Shown: positions 1-6,963, counted from the first letter of the stretch. The stretch is DNA of 20,593 nt from Oscillospiraceae bacterium (GCA_009776905.1 WRMX01000044.1:1-20593); one strand, 5' to 3'. Numbers and translations: made by a program. The notes: a model not told the origin generated them from the letters alone.

Positions 1-137
1 AATTAGGAAAAACCTTTCCTATTTATGGGTTACCCTTATGCTAGGCAGAACAGCAGGCCAAATGAAAATCGGAAGACCATAAACCAAAACAGAAAGGAAG
101 AAAGAAAATGACAGGATCACAGTACGGAAGCGTGGTA

Positions 138-857
138 CTATAATTCCTTATTGTCGTCGAGATACTTATGGGGCTGCTCCTTATAATCTGCCACATAGTA
201 TCCTTCAATATGGGTATAGTTCTTTGGGATGTCCATATTTAGATTTTCTTCTTCAACATCCACACCGGCGGCATCTAAGAAGATCCGCTCTAAATACTCA
301 GGTTTTGAATACATCCCTTGTGACGCCCAAACAAGCGCATTTCGGACATATGCAGCATGCTTCTCAAACAGGGAGTAGTCAATATTTATCTGCAGATGTG
401 CCGCCAACAGTACAGTAAATGAAATGACCGTTCTGGTGTTTCCCTCCCGGAAAGGGTGCGTCTGCCAAATTTTAGCAGCAATTCGGACGAGTTTGAACAT
501 CAAATCTTTCTTAGGCTCATTTTTCTTTAGCTTGGATATTTCTTTCGATGCCTCGTCCAATTCCTTCTTAATTTGATTCGGATGTGCATACCGCACCGTA
601 TCGCCGCCAAGTACATCCTCATGCTTGATTAAGAAGATTGTCCGGAACTCGCCGGCCCATTCAAACAGATTATCAAAAATAATTCTGTGGATTTCACGGA
701 GAGTTTCCGTATTGAACTTAGCGAAATGATGGGCGTAGACCATGGACATAGTATGGCGGGTGACATCTCCTTCAGCTCGCCTCAGTTCCTCCGCGTCGCG
801 GATATTGCCCAAATTGCGAAGTACGTCAACGTCATCATACAAATAAGGATCTCGCAA
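138..857 (-). CDS. Fic family protein, toxin of a Fic toxin-antitoxin pair
   Basis: This 239-aa protein carries the Fic core motif HPFREGNTRT at residues 134-143, within a typical Fic fold: an N-terminal DPYLY...IRDAEELRRAEG segment (3-30) as in Bep/VbhT-type Fic domains, and the flap region near FRTIFLIKHEDVLGG (71-85). Fic enzymes transfer AMP or another phosphate-containing group from a nucleotide to target proteins; His134 would be the catalytic base. The second arginine of the canonical motif (HxFx[D/E]GNxRxxR) is replaced by Ile145, and the GNG glycine by Thr141. No inhibitory helix motif is evident within the protein, so inhibition in trans is expected. The start is TTG at 857, preceded by GGAGGTG with about 8-9 nt spacing. 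The RBS lies in the last codons of the upstream antitoxin gene, which stops 4 nt before, so the two are translationally coupled. An ATG at 862 is out of frame. Family assignment is firm; target and activity are unknown. Confidence 0.9.
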   Translation of the reverse strand: MRDPYLYDDVDVLRNLGNIRDAEELRRAEGDVTRHTMSMVYAHHFAKFNTETLREIHRIIFDNLFEWAGEFRTIFLIKHEDVLGGDTVRYAHPNQIKKELDEASKEISKLKKNEPKKDLMFKLVRIAAKIWQTHPFREGNTRTVISFTVLLAAHLQINIDYSLFEKHAAYVRNALVWASQGMYSKPEYLERIFLDAAGVDVEEENLNMDIPKNYTHIEGYYVADYKEQPHKYLDDNKEL

Positions 858-861
858 TTCA

Positions 862-1386
862 TTACACCTCCACTAAATGATAAGTCCATAAGGTATTTAG
901 AAAACTCTCCTGAAAGCTGAGGTCGCCGATGGCCCAGCGTGACAGGTTTTTTTCGGTTTCCTCGCTGGTGGGAATACCCTCAAGTGCAGTCATGGCGCTT
1001 CCGAATGCAAGCGATTTTCCTCTTTCCTCAAACGACATTGTTTCCATAGCGGCACATCGACGGAGGATGATCAGCTTGCGAAGCAGGTTTTTGTCAAGGA
1101 TACCGACAGCGGACTCTACCTTCTCAAGTCGGTCGTCTATTTCATTAATCCGGTTGAGTAATATCGTACGCTTATCTAATTCAGCACGAACTTCGGGCAA
1201 ATGATCGTCTTTGACGTATTCGCTTATCAGCTTTCCATTCACCCTGTGTTGCAGGTATGTGTATTTTTTTCCAGAAATCGTTTTGGTGGATATGTAACCG
1301 TCCTTCAAAACGGCAAGATTATTATGGCACTCTGTTTTATCTCGAAGCAAAGAAGCGTATTCGTCATATAATTCTTGATACTCCAT
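862..1386 (-). CDS. VbhA-like antitoxin with extra N-terminal domain, partner of Fic
   Basis: From ATG 1386 the protein has 174 aa; this start has AGGGGGTGA 6 nt upstream, whereas an in-frame TTG at 1392 lies inside the RBS region. The C-terminal part (about 115-165) resembles the small VbhA antitoxin: TALEGIP carries the inhibitory Glu-Gly pair (E136-G137), and a GDL follows with the same 17-residue spacing that I recall for VbhA (EG to GEL). The residue four before the Glu is Met rather than the usual Ser/Thr. VbhA itself is only about 60 aa. Here about 100 extra residues precede it: a GYISTKTISGKKYTYLQ segment (30-46), then a charged probable coiled coil (about 63-96). That segment resembles short proteins found beside other Firmicutes toxins (DUF6788-like, from memory). 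It is first in the operon with fic. Antitoxin role is well supported; the N-terminal role (DNA binding or dimerisation) is a guess. Confidence 0.8.
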   Translation of the reverse strand: MEYQELYDEYASLLRDKTECHNNLAVLKDGYISTKTISGKKYTYLQHRVNGKLISEYVKDDHLPEVRAELDKRTILLNRINEIDDRLEKVESAVGILDKNLLRKLIILRRCAAMETMSFEERGKSLAFGSAMTALEGIPTSEETEKNLSRWAIGDLSFQESFLNTLWTYHLVEV

Positions 1387-1411
1387 TTTCAATCACCCCC
1401 TTCTGAAATAC

Positions 1412-1440
1412 AGTATACCATATTTAACCTCAAATGACAA
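1412..1440 (-). promoter_or_regulatory. Promoter of the Fic toxin-antitoxin operon
   Basis: On the minus strand TTGTCA (1435-1440) and TATACT (1412-1417) are separated by exactly 17 bp. The -10 lies about 25 nt upstream of the antitoxin ATG. Both hexamers are close to the sigma-70/SigA consensus. No obvious operator palindrome was found, so autoregulation cannot be shown. Confidence 0.75.
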
Positions 1441-1507
1441 TATGCAATTCAGCACAAGAGGTTAATATTGTATGCAAAATTTGTTTGTAGGGGAGATTTT
1501 ATCTACC

Positions 1508-1534
1508 GGCCTTGCGGGAGCAGGGCCTTTTTTT
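1508..1534 (+). terminator. Rho-independent terminator
   Basis: GGCCTTGC (1508-1515) pairs with GCAGGGCC (1520-1527) around a GGGA loop, with one G-T wobble, and is followed by seven T (1528-1534). It precedes a short ORF with a strong RBS. No gene that it would terminate is recognisable on the plus strand, so it probably belonged to a gene now lost. Confidence 0.75.
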
Positions 1535-1570
1535 GTTGGCACGAAAAATCTACACAGGAGGTAAAACAGA

Positions 1571-1771
1571 ATGGCAGAACCAGCAACAACGGCAACGGCG
1601 GAAGCTATGGACAATATCAAAGAGCCGATACCGATTGCCGCAAACCCGACCGCCCCTGACGCGCCGACGCTCGGCAGCCACGCGCCTGAAATCGCAGGCG
1701 CCCCCGGTGAAGCGGTAGCCCCCGAAGAAGAAAAGGTTGTCCGCATAGCTTCCTGTATCTATCGCTACTGA
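1571..1771 (+). CDS. Short Ala/Pro-rich ORF, possibly the 5' part of a truncated gene
   Basis: This ORF would encode 66 aa, starting at an ATG with a strong AGGAGG 9 nt upstream. Residues 1-57 are rich in Ala, Pro and Glu and look like a disordered N-terminus. The last residues (RIASCIYRY) have a different composition, and the sequence beyond about 1740 resembles nothing upstream, so the gene may be cut there. A terminator followed by a strong RBS and a small protein is a layout common in phage structural operons, but no homologue is recognised. An overlapping minus-strand ORF (1462-1746) would encode a hydrophobic segment but lacks a well spaced RBS, so the plus frame is preferred. It may not be expressed. 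Confidence 0.35.
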   Translation: MAEPATTATAEAMDNIKEPIPIAANPTAPDAPTLGSHAPEIAGAPGEAVAPEEEKVVRIASCIYRY

Positions 1772-2018
1772 TGTTCTGATCAATATAGTCCTCCGGATTT
1801 ACAATGTGCTTGAGTGTTGCTTCGGTCGTAAGGCAAGCTGCAAAATACAAAACCTTGCAGGCCCTGATGAGACACGATTTCTCCACTATACTTCATTGTC
1901 AGGATATGGTTGCTTATGGCTTTTATGAGCGGTGAATAGATGCATAAAGACAGGTGGGGCTGTCGCACCATCCTTTGGTATGCGACAGTCTCTTTTCCTT
2001 ATCGTCTGATATAGCCTC
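1772..2018. other. Non-coding patchwork with no secure gene
   Basis: No intact gene is seen. On the minus strand, 1886 down to about 1740 can be read as a 48-residue peptide that has protein-like composition (it includes KHIVNPEDYIDQNISSDRY). It has no RBS and runs antisense into the Ala/Pro-rich ORF. A second minus frame (1780-1971) overlaps it. This may be the remnant of a mobile-element gene, but I could not name the family. The hairpin at 1960-1988 is listed separately. Confidence 0.4.
1960..1995 (+). terminator. Strong hairpin followed by T-rich tract
   Basis: CTGTCGCA (1960-1967) is perfectly complementary to TGCGACAG (1981-1988), with extra pairing of CCA with TGG inside. TCTCTTTT follows. 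It sits between the patchwork region and the arabinose-operon promoter and would insulate that promoter from upstream transcription. The T-tract is imperfect. Confidence 0.55.
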
Positions 2019-2047
2019 TTGTTTATACAATCGGACTCGTGTATAAT
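2019..2047 (+). promoter_or_regulatory. Promoter and candidate operator of the arabinose operon
   Basis: TTGTTT (2019-2024) and a consensus TATAAT (2042-2047) are 17 bp apart; the -10 ends 23 nt before the first ATG, leaving a very short leader. Overlapping the spacer and -10 is a perfect inverted repeat, TTATACA (2023-2029) and TGTATAA (2040-2046), separated by 10 nt. Its position would let a repressor occlude RNA polymerase. AraR-type (GntR/LacI) repression is a reasonable guess for a sugar operon, but no regulator gene lies nearby. Confidence 0.6.
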
Positions 2048-2070
2048 ATGAAAAAACAGGTGGTAATCGT

Positions 2071-2514
2071 ATGCAAAACATACCCGAAGTCAAGCTCGGA
2101 ATAATAGCGGTATCATGGGATTGCTTTCCGAAAGTGCTGGCCGAGTCCCGTCGGACGAGGGTGGCTGAAACGTTTGGATCCGGTCTCATTGAGTGCTGGA
2201 TAACGGTTGAAAACGAAACGGACGCCGTTCGCGCTGTTGAAGAAGTCAAAACATTGGGGGTAAGCGCGCTGGTTGTCTACCTTGGTAATTTCGGCCCGGA
2301 AACACCCGAAACTATGATCGCGGAACTATTTGCCGGCCCCGTAATGTATTGCGCCGCCGCCGAGGGCGATGGCGATCTATATAACGGGCGCGGAGACACT
2401 TATTGCGGTATGCTCAACTGCTCATATAACCTCAATCTGCGCTGCGCTCAGAATGACTGGTATTGCAGGGCTTTTGAGTTTTCGAGGACACAAAGTGGTA
2501 TTAGGGAGTACTAA
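2071..2514 (+). pseudogene. Truncated L-fucose/L-arabinose isomerase family protein (N-terminal part only)
   Basis: The 147-residue frame begins with AGGTGG 7 nt before ATG. Residues 5-125 match the N-terminal domain of the L-fucose/L-arabinose isomerase family as I know it: KLGIIAVSWDCFP, VENETDAVRAVEEVK, ALVVYLGNFGPETPE, and GRGDTYCGMLNCSYNL. Family members are about 450-500 aa and their active-site residues lie mainly in the later domains. Here the match stops near residue 125, then an unrelated tail (CAQNDWYCRAFEF...) runs to a stop 3 nt before the next gene. No continuation was seen in the other two frames, so an internal deletion is more likely than a simple frameshift. The downstream gene's RBS is retained. 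An intact protein would convert L-arabinose to L-ribulose, which fits the neighbours. It is most likely non-functional. Confidence 0.75.
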
Positions 2515-2517
2515 TCA

Positions 2518-4029
2518 ATGGGTAAAAACGCTAAAATGATTATCAGCCGCGAGTTAAGACTCGCGGAAATCGACCCATACCTTTACGGCTCTTTCATAGA
2601 GCATCTGGGCCGGGCGGTTTATGGCGGGATATATGAGCCGGGGCATCCGGAGGCGGATTCAAACGGATTCAGGTTGGATGTCATTAAACTTATACGAGAG
2701 CTTGGAGTTCCTATAACCCGATATCCCGGCGGGAACTTTGTGTCGAATTATCACTGGGAGGATGGCGTCGGAAAGGATCGGACAGCACGGCTCGATCTTG
2801 CGTGGCGCAGTACCGAGCCAAACACATTTGGTATCAATGAGTTCACGGAATGGTGCAAGGTCGCAGGTACCGATGCCCTTATGACTGTCAATCTGGGAAC
2901 GCGGGGCGTCACTGACGTGTGCAATCTGTTGGAATACTGCAATCACCCAGGAGGTTCGAAATACTCCGATTTGAGAATATCCCATGGCTTCAAGAAGCCG
3001 CACGATATCAAGGCGTGGTGTCTTGGAAACGAGATGGACGGCCCATGGCAGATCGGGCACAAAACCGCCGGGGAGTATGGTCGGTTGGCGGCGGAGACCG
3101 CTAAGGCGATGCGTCTTATAGATCCGGAAATAAAGCTTGTCGCCTGCGGTAGCTCGAATGCCGGTATGCCAACATTCCCCCAATGGGAAGCGGATGTACT
3201 CGAGCACACATACGAGTATGTCGACTACATATCCCTGCACCAATATATCAAGAAACAAGACGGTGACACGACGGATTTTCTCGCTCAGACCGACAGCATG
3301 GACAGCTTTATCCATACGGTCGCAGCTGTTTGCGATTACACAAAAGCGAAGCAACGCGGGAAGAAGGATATAAAGCTCAGTTTCGATGAATGGAACGTCT
3401 GGTACCATTCAAACAGCGCAGATGATGAAACAATGAAGCTCCATCCCTGGGGCGTAGCACCCCGTTTGCTCGAGGATAACTACACTTTCGAGGACGCACT
3501 CGTAGCGGGGCTTATTCTGATCACTCTGCTAAAAAATAGCGATAGGGTGAAAATCGCCTGCCTTGCCCAGCTTGTAAACGTAATCGCCCCCATCATGACC
3601 GAACCGGGCGGCGCAGCGTTGCGCCAAACGATATTCTATCCGTTTTCACACGCGTCGAGATTCGGGCGCGGCACGGCTTTGGCTCCGATTTTGACCTCTA
3701 CAAAGCACGATACGAAATCATTCGAGGGAGTCAACGACATTGAAGCGATCGCGACATACGACGCAGACGCAGACACGATCACCATTTTCGCGGTCAACCG
3801 CGATCTGAATGATTCGATCCCGCTCGAGTGCGATGTCCGCGATTTTGGCGATTGCCGAATTATCGAACATATAACGCTTGAAAGCGATGACTTACAGGCC
3901 GTAAATGGTTTTCCACACGGGGAGACTGTTAGACCATCCAGTTCGGGAGAATCCTCTATCGATAACGGACGTTTGAACGCGGTTTTGAAAAAAGCAAGTT
4001 GGAATGTTATAAGGCTGGGCGCGAAATGA
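2518..4029 (+). CDS. abfA: Alpha-L-arabinofuranosidase, glycoside hydrolase family 51
   Basis: This 503-aa protein has the length and layout of GH51 enzymes: an N-terminal half forming the (beta/alpha)8 barrel and a C-terminal beta-sandwich (about 370-503). The catalytic acid/base is Glu172 in CLGNEMDGPWQ and the nucleophile is Glu291 in SFDEWNVWY. IDPYLYGSFIEHLGRAVYGGIYE (18-40) and RYPGGNFVSNYHWEDGVG (68-85) are family hallmarks, described here by position. There is no signal peptide, so it acts in the cytoplasm on imported arabino-oligosaccharides, releasing L-arabinose. The start has AGGGAG 9 nt upstream. It ends in an ATGA overlap with the kinase gene, so the two are coupled. Confidence 0.95.
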   Translation: MGKNAKMIISRELRLAEIDPYLYGSFIEHLGRAVYGGIYEPGHPEADSNGFRLDVIKLIRELGVPITRYPGGNFVSNYHWEDGVGKDRTARLDLAWRSTEPNTFGINEFTEWCKVAGTDALMTVNLGTRGVTDVCNLLEYCNHPGGSKYSDLRISHGFKKPHDIKAWCLGNEMDGPWQIGHKTAGEYGRLAAETAKAMRLIDPEIKLVACGSSNAGMPTFPQWEADVLEHTYEYVDYISLHQYIKKQDGDTTDFLAQTDSMDSFIHTVAAVCDYTKAKQRGKKDIKLSFDEWNVWYHSNSADDETMKLHPWGVAPRLLEDNYTFEDALVAGLILITLLKNSDRVKIACLAQLVNVIAPIMTEPGGAALRQTIFYPFSHASRFGRGTALAPILTSTKHDTKSFEGVNDIEAIATYDADADTITIFAVNRDLNDSIPLECDVRDFGDCRIIEHITLESDDLQAVNGFPHGETVRPSSSGESSIDNGRLNAVLKKASWNVIRLGAK

Positions 4030-5588
4030 TACCTGAAAAAACATATCTGGGTATTGAACTCGGGTCAACACGAATTAAAGCCGTACTTATCGGCGAAGAT
4101 TTTAGTGTAATCGCAAGTGGAAACCATGACTGGGAAAGCCGACTTGAGAATGGGTTGTGGACATATTCGCTTGAGGGTGTATGGGATGGCATTCGCAGCG
4201 CTTATGAACATCTCGCCGCGCAAACAAAAGAACGGTATGGAATATCGCTTTGTACAGTCGACAGGATTTGTATTTCCGCAATGATGCATGGCTATCTCGC
4301 GTTTGATAAGGATGATAAGCTTCTTGTACCATTTCGGACATGGAGAAATACGAACACGGGCGAAGCGGCATCAAAACTATCTTCGGCGCTTAATTTCAAT
4401 ATACCGCACAGATGGAGCGCGGCCCACTTTTATCAAGCCATGATAAACGGCGAAGAACATGTTGCACATACGACATATATCACGACGCTCGCCGGGTATG
4501 TCCACTGGAAACTGACAGGCGAGAAAATTTTAGGAGTCGGAGACGCGTCAGGTATGTTCCCGGTGGACGGTTCATGCTATGACCCTGAAATGTTGAGGAT
4601 ATTCAACGAACTGTGCACCACTGCAGGGATGGACGCAGGGGCGATATTTCCGAAGATACTGCTTGCCGGAGATGATGCGGGGTATCTTACGCAAGAAGGC
4701 GCGTATTTGCTCGACCCTAGCGGTACGCTTCAGTCAAGTATACCGTTTTGCCCTCCAGAGGGCGACGCCGGTACGGGAATGGTCGCGACAAACAGTACAG
4801 CGCCCCGGACAGGCAACGTATCGGCCGGTACTTCGATTTTCGCCATGGCGGTGCTAACAAAACCGCTCAAGGGGGCATATCCGGAAATCGACGTTGTGGC
4901 GACACCCGACGGGAAACCTGTCGCTATGGTGCATTGTAATAACTGTACGTCTGATTTGGACGCTTGGGTAAAGGTTTTTGGCGAGTTTGCAGGCGTTTCG
5001 GAGCCGCATGGTGATAAAACCGAACTATATGGGCGGTTATACAACGCGGCGCTTCAAGGAGACCCGGATTGTGGCGGGCTTTTGTCCTATAATTATATAT
5101 CAGGTGAGCCGATAACAGGATTTGACGAGGGCCGGCCATTGTTCACGCGGTTGCCGGACGCTGAATTTACATTCAACAATTTCGCAAGATCCCTTGTTAA
5201 CTCGGCACTTGCAACGCTTAGAATCGGCATGGACATCCTCACGTTGAAAGAAGCTGTTATGATTGACGTCTTGCGTGGACATGGCGGCCTATTCAAGATA
5301 CCTGAGGGTAGCCGGCGGCTTATGGCCGCAGCGCTGAACATGCCTGTTTCGGTGCATCTTTCAGCCGGAGAGGGCGGGGCGTGGGGGGCGGCATTGCTCG
5401 CCGCGTACGCTTCGATGAAACGCGCGGGTGAGGCTCTTGACGCATTTTTAGGTGATCGCGTTTTCGCAAATCTAAGCGGCGTCGCGGTCGAGCCTGACCC
5501 GAAAGACGCCGCCGGATTCAACGAATATCTGAAACGCTATATAGCGGGGCTAGAAATAGAACGTGCAGCTATAAGCGCGCTGAACTAG
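4026..5588 (+). CDS. FGGY-family carbohydrate kinase, probable L-ribulokinase
   Basis: The 520-aa protein is an FGGY (ribulokinase/xylulokinase superfamily) kinase. The first actin-like lobe begins with the phosphate loop LGIELGSTRIKAVL (8-21). GDAG (246-249) probably contains the catalytic Asp247, and NVSAGTS (264-270) starts the second lobe. Its late signature is GHGGLFKIPEGSRR (418-431) and LSAGEGGAWGAALLA (445-459). Placed between an arabinofuranosidase and an L-ribulose-5-phosphate 4-epimerase, it should phosphorylate L-ribulose with ATP, although it resembles the XylB branch as much as classical AraB. Substrate is inferred from context. I chose ATG 4026, which overlaps the previous stop as ATGA; an in-frame TTG at 3999 is less likely. 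The SD is weak (AAGG), consistent with coupling. Confidence 0.88.
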   Translation: MIPEKTYLGIELGSTRIKAVLIGEDFSVIASGNHDWESRLENGLWTYSLEGVWDGIRSAYEHLAAQTKERYGISLCTVDRICISAMMHGYLAFDKDDKLLVPFRTWRNTNTGEAASKLSSALNFNIPHRWSAAHFYQAMINGEEHVAHTTYITTLAGYVHWKLTGEKILGVGDASGMFPVDGSCYDPEMLRIFNELCTTAGMDAGAIFPKILLAGDDAGYLTQEGAYLLDPSGTLQSSIPFCPPEGDAGTGMVATNSTAPRTGNVSAGTSIFAMAVLTKPLKGAYPEIDVVATPDGKPVAMVHCNNCTSDLDAWVKVFGEFAGVSEPHGDKTELYGRLYNAALQGDPDCGGLLSYNYISGEPITGFDEGRPLFTRLPDAEFTFNNFARSLVNSALATLRIGMDILTLKEAVMIDVLRGHGGLFKIPEGSRRLMAAALNMPVSVHLSAGEGGAWGAALLAAYASMKRAGEALDAFLGDRVFANLSGVAVEPDPKDAAGFNEYLKRYIAGLEIERAAISALN

Positions 5589-5603
5589 TCCTAAGGAGGA
5601 AAC

Positions 5604-6302
5604 ATGCTGGATAAATTAAGGGAAGAGGTTTTTGAGGCAAATCTCCTCTTGCCCAAAAACGGCTTGGTGACGCTGACATGGGGCAATGTCAGCGGTGTGG
5701 ATCGCGAAGCAGGTTATATGGTGATAAAGCCGTCCGGCGTCGAATATGAAAAGCTTGGACCTGATGAAATGGTGGTTGTGGAGCTGCTCACGGGGAGTGT
5801 CGCGGAAGGTTCGCTGAACCCCAGTTCCGACACCCCTACCCATCTTGAGTTATACAAGTCGTTTGGCGGAATCGGCGGAATAGTACACACCCACAGCCGC
5901 TGGGCGACTTCGTTCGCACAAGCCCTCCATCCAATACCGCCGCTCGGAACGACCCATGCGGACTATTTCTTTGGTGAAATCCCCTGCACACGAGACTTGG
6001 ATATCGGAGAAATCACGGGCGATTACGAGTTGGAGACCGGACGTGTGATAGCCGAGCGTTTTGCAGAATTAGGCGTCGATCCGTTGGAAATCCCGGCGGT
6101 TTTGGTCGCCCGCCACGGTCCGTTTACGTGGGGGGAAAGCGCCCTTTCCGCTGTCCACAACTCAATTATATTGGAAATCGTCGCAGAGATGGCTTGGCGT
6201 ACAATAGCGCTATCCGGCGCCTCCCAAACAAACCTTCCGCATGAGCTGCTGTTGAAGCATTACAACCGCAAACATGGCGCTGGCGCATATTACGGTCAGT
6301 GA
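5604..6302 (+). CDS. araD: L-ribulose-5-phosphate 4-epimerase
   Basis: The 232-aa length is that of bacterial AraD, a class II aldolase-like enzyme that converts L-ribulose 5-phosphate to D-xylulose 5-phosphate. Zinc ligands are His95 and His97 (VHTHS) and His171 (ARHGPF). Asp76 (SSDTPTH), Asp120 (THADYF) and Tyr229 (GAYYGQ) sit at the positions known for the E. coli enzyme. The phosphate-binding segments GNVSG and KPSG are at 27-31 and 42-45. A strong AAGGAGG lies 6 nt before ATG. It closes the arabinose operon, feeding the pentose phosphate pathway. No good terminator follows on the plus strand; only a 5-bp stem is seen just after the stop. Confidence 0.96.
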   Translation: MLDKLREEVFEANLLLPKNGLVTLTWGNVSGVDREAGYMVIKPSGVEYEKLGPDEMVVVELLTGSVAEGSLNPSSDTPTHLELYKSFGGIGGIVHTHSRWATSFAQALHPIPPLGTTHADYFFGEIPCTRDLDIGEITGDYELETGRVIAERFAELGVDPLEIPAVLVARHGPFTWGESALSAVHNSIILEIVAEMAWRTIALSGASQTNLPHELLLKHYNRKHGAGAYYGQ

Positions 6303-6341
6303 ATAGTGTTTCACTTTAGCCACTCCAAAACAAAAGCGAAA

Positions 6342-6359
6342 CGGGCGGATAACTGCCCG
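6342..6359 (-). terminator. Possible minus-strand terminator after the degenerate tRNA
   Basis: CGGGC and GCCCG pair around an 8-nt loop. In the minus-strand direction TTTCGCTTTTGTTTT follows. It lies 33 nt beyond the 3' end of the degenerate tRNA-Ala copy. The stem is short, so confidence is moderate. Confidence 0.45.
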
Positions 6360-6392
6360 CTAGCCCGGTCAAAGCATCATACTTTAAGCGGT

Positions 6393-6471
<79 letters not shown>

Positions 6472-6479
6472 ACGAGAAA

Positions 6480-6516
6480 AAGCTCAAACCCCTTATAGTT
6501 CAAAGGATTTGAGCTT
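6480..6516 (-). terminator. Bidirectional-looking terminator downstream of the AlbA_2 remnant
   Basis: AAGCTCAAA (6480-6488) and TTTGAGCTT (6508-6516) form a perfect 9-bp stem, with inner CCTT and AAGG also able to pair. On the minus strand the stem continues into TTTTTCTC, a good T-run. It is probably the original terminator of the decayed gene at 6600-6837. Confidence 0.65.
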
Positions 6517-6599
6517 TCCTGTTCTTCTTATTCTGAATGGTATGCACTCAAATGGTTATTCAGGCGAGCACCAAATTGAGAACCAGTATAATGGCATTC

Positions 6600-6837
6600 T
6601 ACCTATCGGCTAAATAGAAGCACTGCCACTTTGTCACTAGCTTTGTCACTAGCTTGATCAGTAGCTTGATCAGTAGCTTGATCAGTAGCTTTGTCACTGG
6701 TTCGTACTGTCAAGGAAAGATTCAGCTTGAACACAAACGCTTTCATAAACATCGTTTGTGAGCTTGCTTTCGCATTTCTTGAACTCAATATCAATACCCT
6801 CGCCTTTTGCAAGCAGCTTGCCTATATCAACGCTCAT
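6600..6837 (-). pseudogene. Remnant of an AlbA_2-domain (putative DNA/RNA-binding, RecG-like) gene
   Basis: From ATG 6837, with GGAGGTG 7 nt upstream, a 47-codon frame ends at 6694. Its first 35 residues (MSVDIGKLLAKGEGIDIEFK, then KCESKLTNDVYESVC) resemble the start of AlbA_2 domains, which are found in accessory ATP-binding and transcription-regulator-like proteins of Clostridia. Downstream in another frame the sequence encodes SDKATDQATDQATDQASDK, the repetitive linker often seen in the C-terminal half of the same proteins. A full gene would be about 400-500 codons, so most of the middle is missing. This is a deleted, frameshifted relic. Confidence 0.65.
6628..6699. repeat. 12-bp tandem repeat, six units
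   Basis: Six head-to-tail units of 12 bp alternate between GCTTTGTCACTA (units 1, 2, 6) and GCTTGATCAGTA (units 3-5), with small variations. Read on the minus strand they encode D-K/Q-A-S/T four-residue repeats. They are explained as the linker-coding part of the AlbA_2 relic and contain no spacers. Confidence 0.85.
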
Positions 6838-6915
6838 AACGGCACCTCCACCGTACAAAGACCAATATCAAAAGTTTAGTTCCACTAATTTGGGTTTTCA
6901 TTGAATCTATAATAT

Positions 6916-6950
6916 CATCTCCCATGCTAATATGAATAGCATGGGAGATG
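6916..6950. repeat. Perfect 14-bp inverted repeat
   Basis: CATCTCCCATGCTA (6916-6929) and TAGCATGGGAGATG (6937-6950) are exact reverse complements around the 7-nt loop ATATGAA. There is no T-run, so a terminator is unlikely. Eleven bases of the arm (TCTCCCATGCT) also occur at 6446-6456 in the D-loop region of the degenerate tRNA. Confidence 0.8.
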
Positions 6951-6963
6951 GAGATACAATGGA

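Noticed and set aside
1..20. AGGAAA/TTTCCT hairpin at the window start
   Set aside because: The stem is only 6 bp and the context is cut by the window edge; a terminator cannot be argued.
1462..1746. Minus-strand 94-codon frame with a hydrophobic segment
   Set aside because: It has no properly spaced RBS and overlaps a terminator and an oppositely oriented ORF with a strong RBS.
2659..3408. Minus-strand 249-codon frame
   Set aside because: It lies opposite the catalytic half of the GH51 gene, has no recognisable domain, and is explained as a shadow.
6628..6699. Possible CRISPR array
   Set aside because: The units are 12 bp and directly adjacent, with no spacers and no cas genes; they encode a protein linker repeat.
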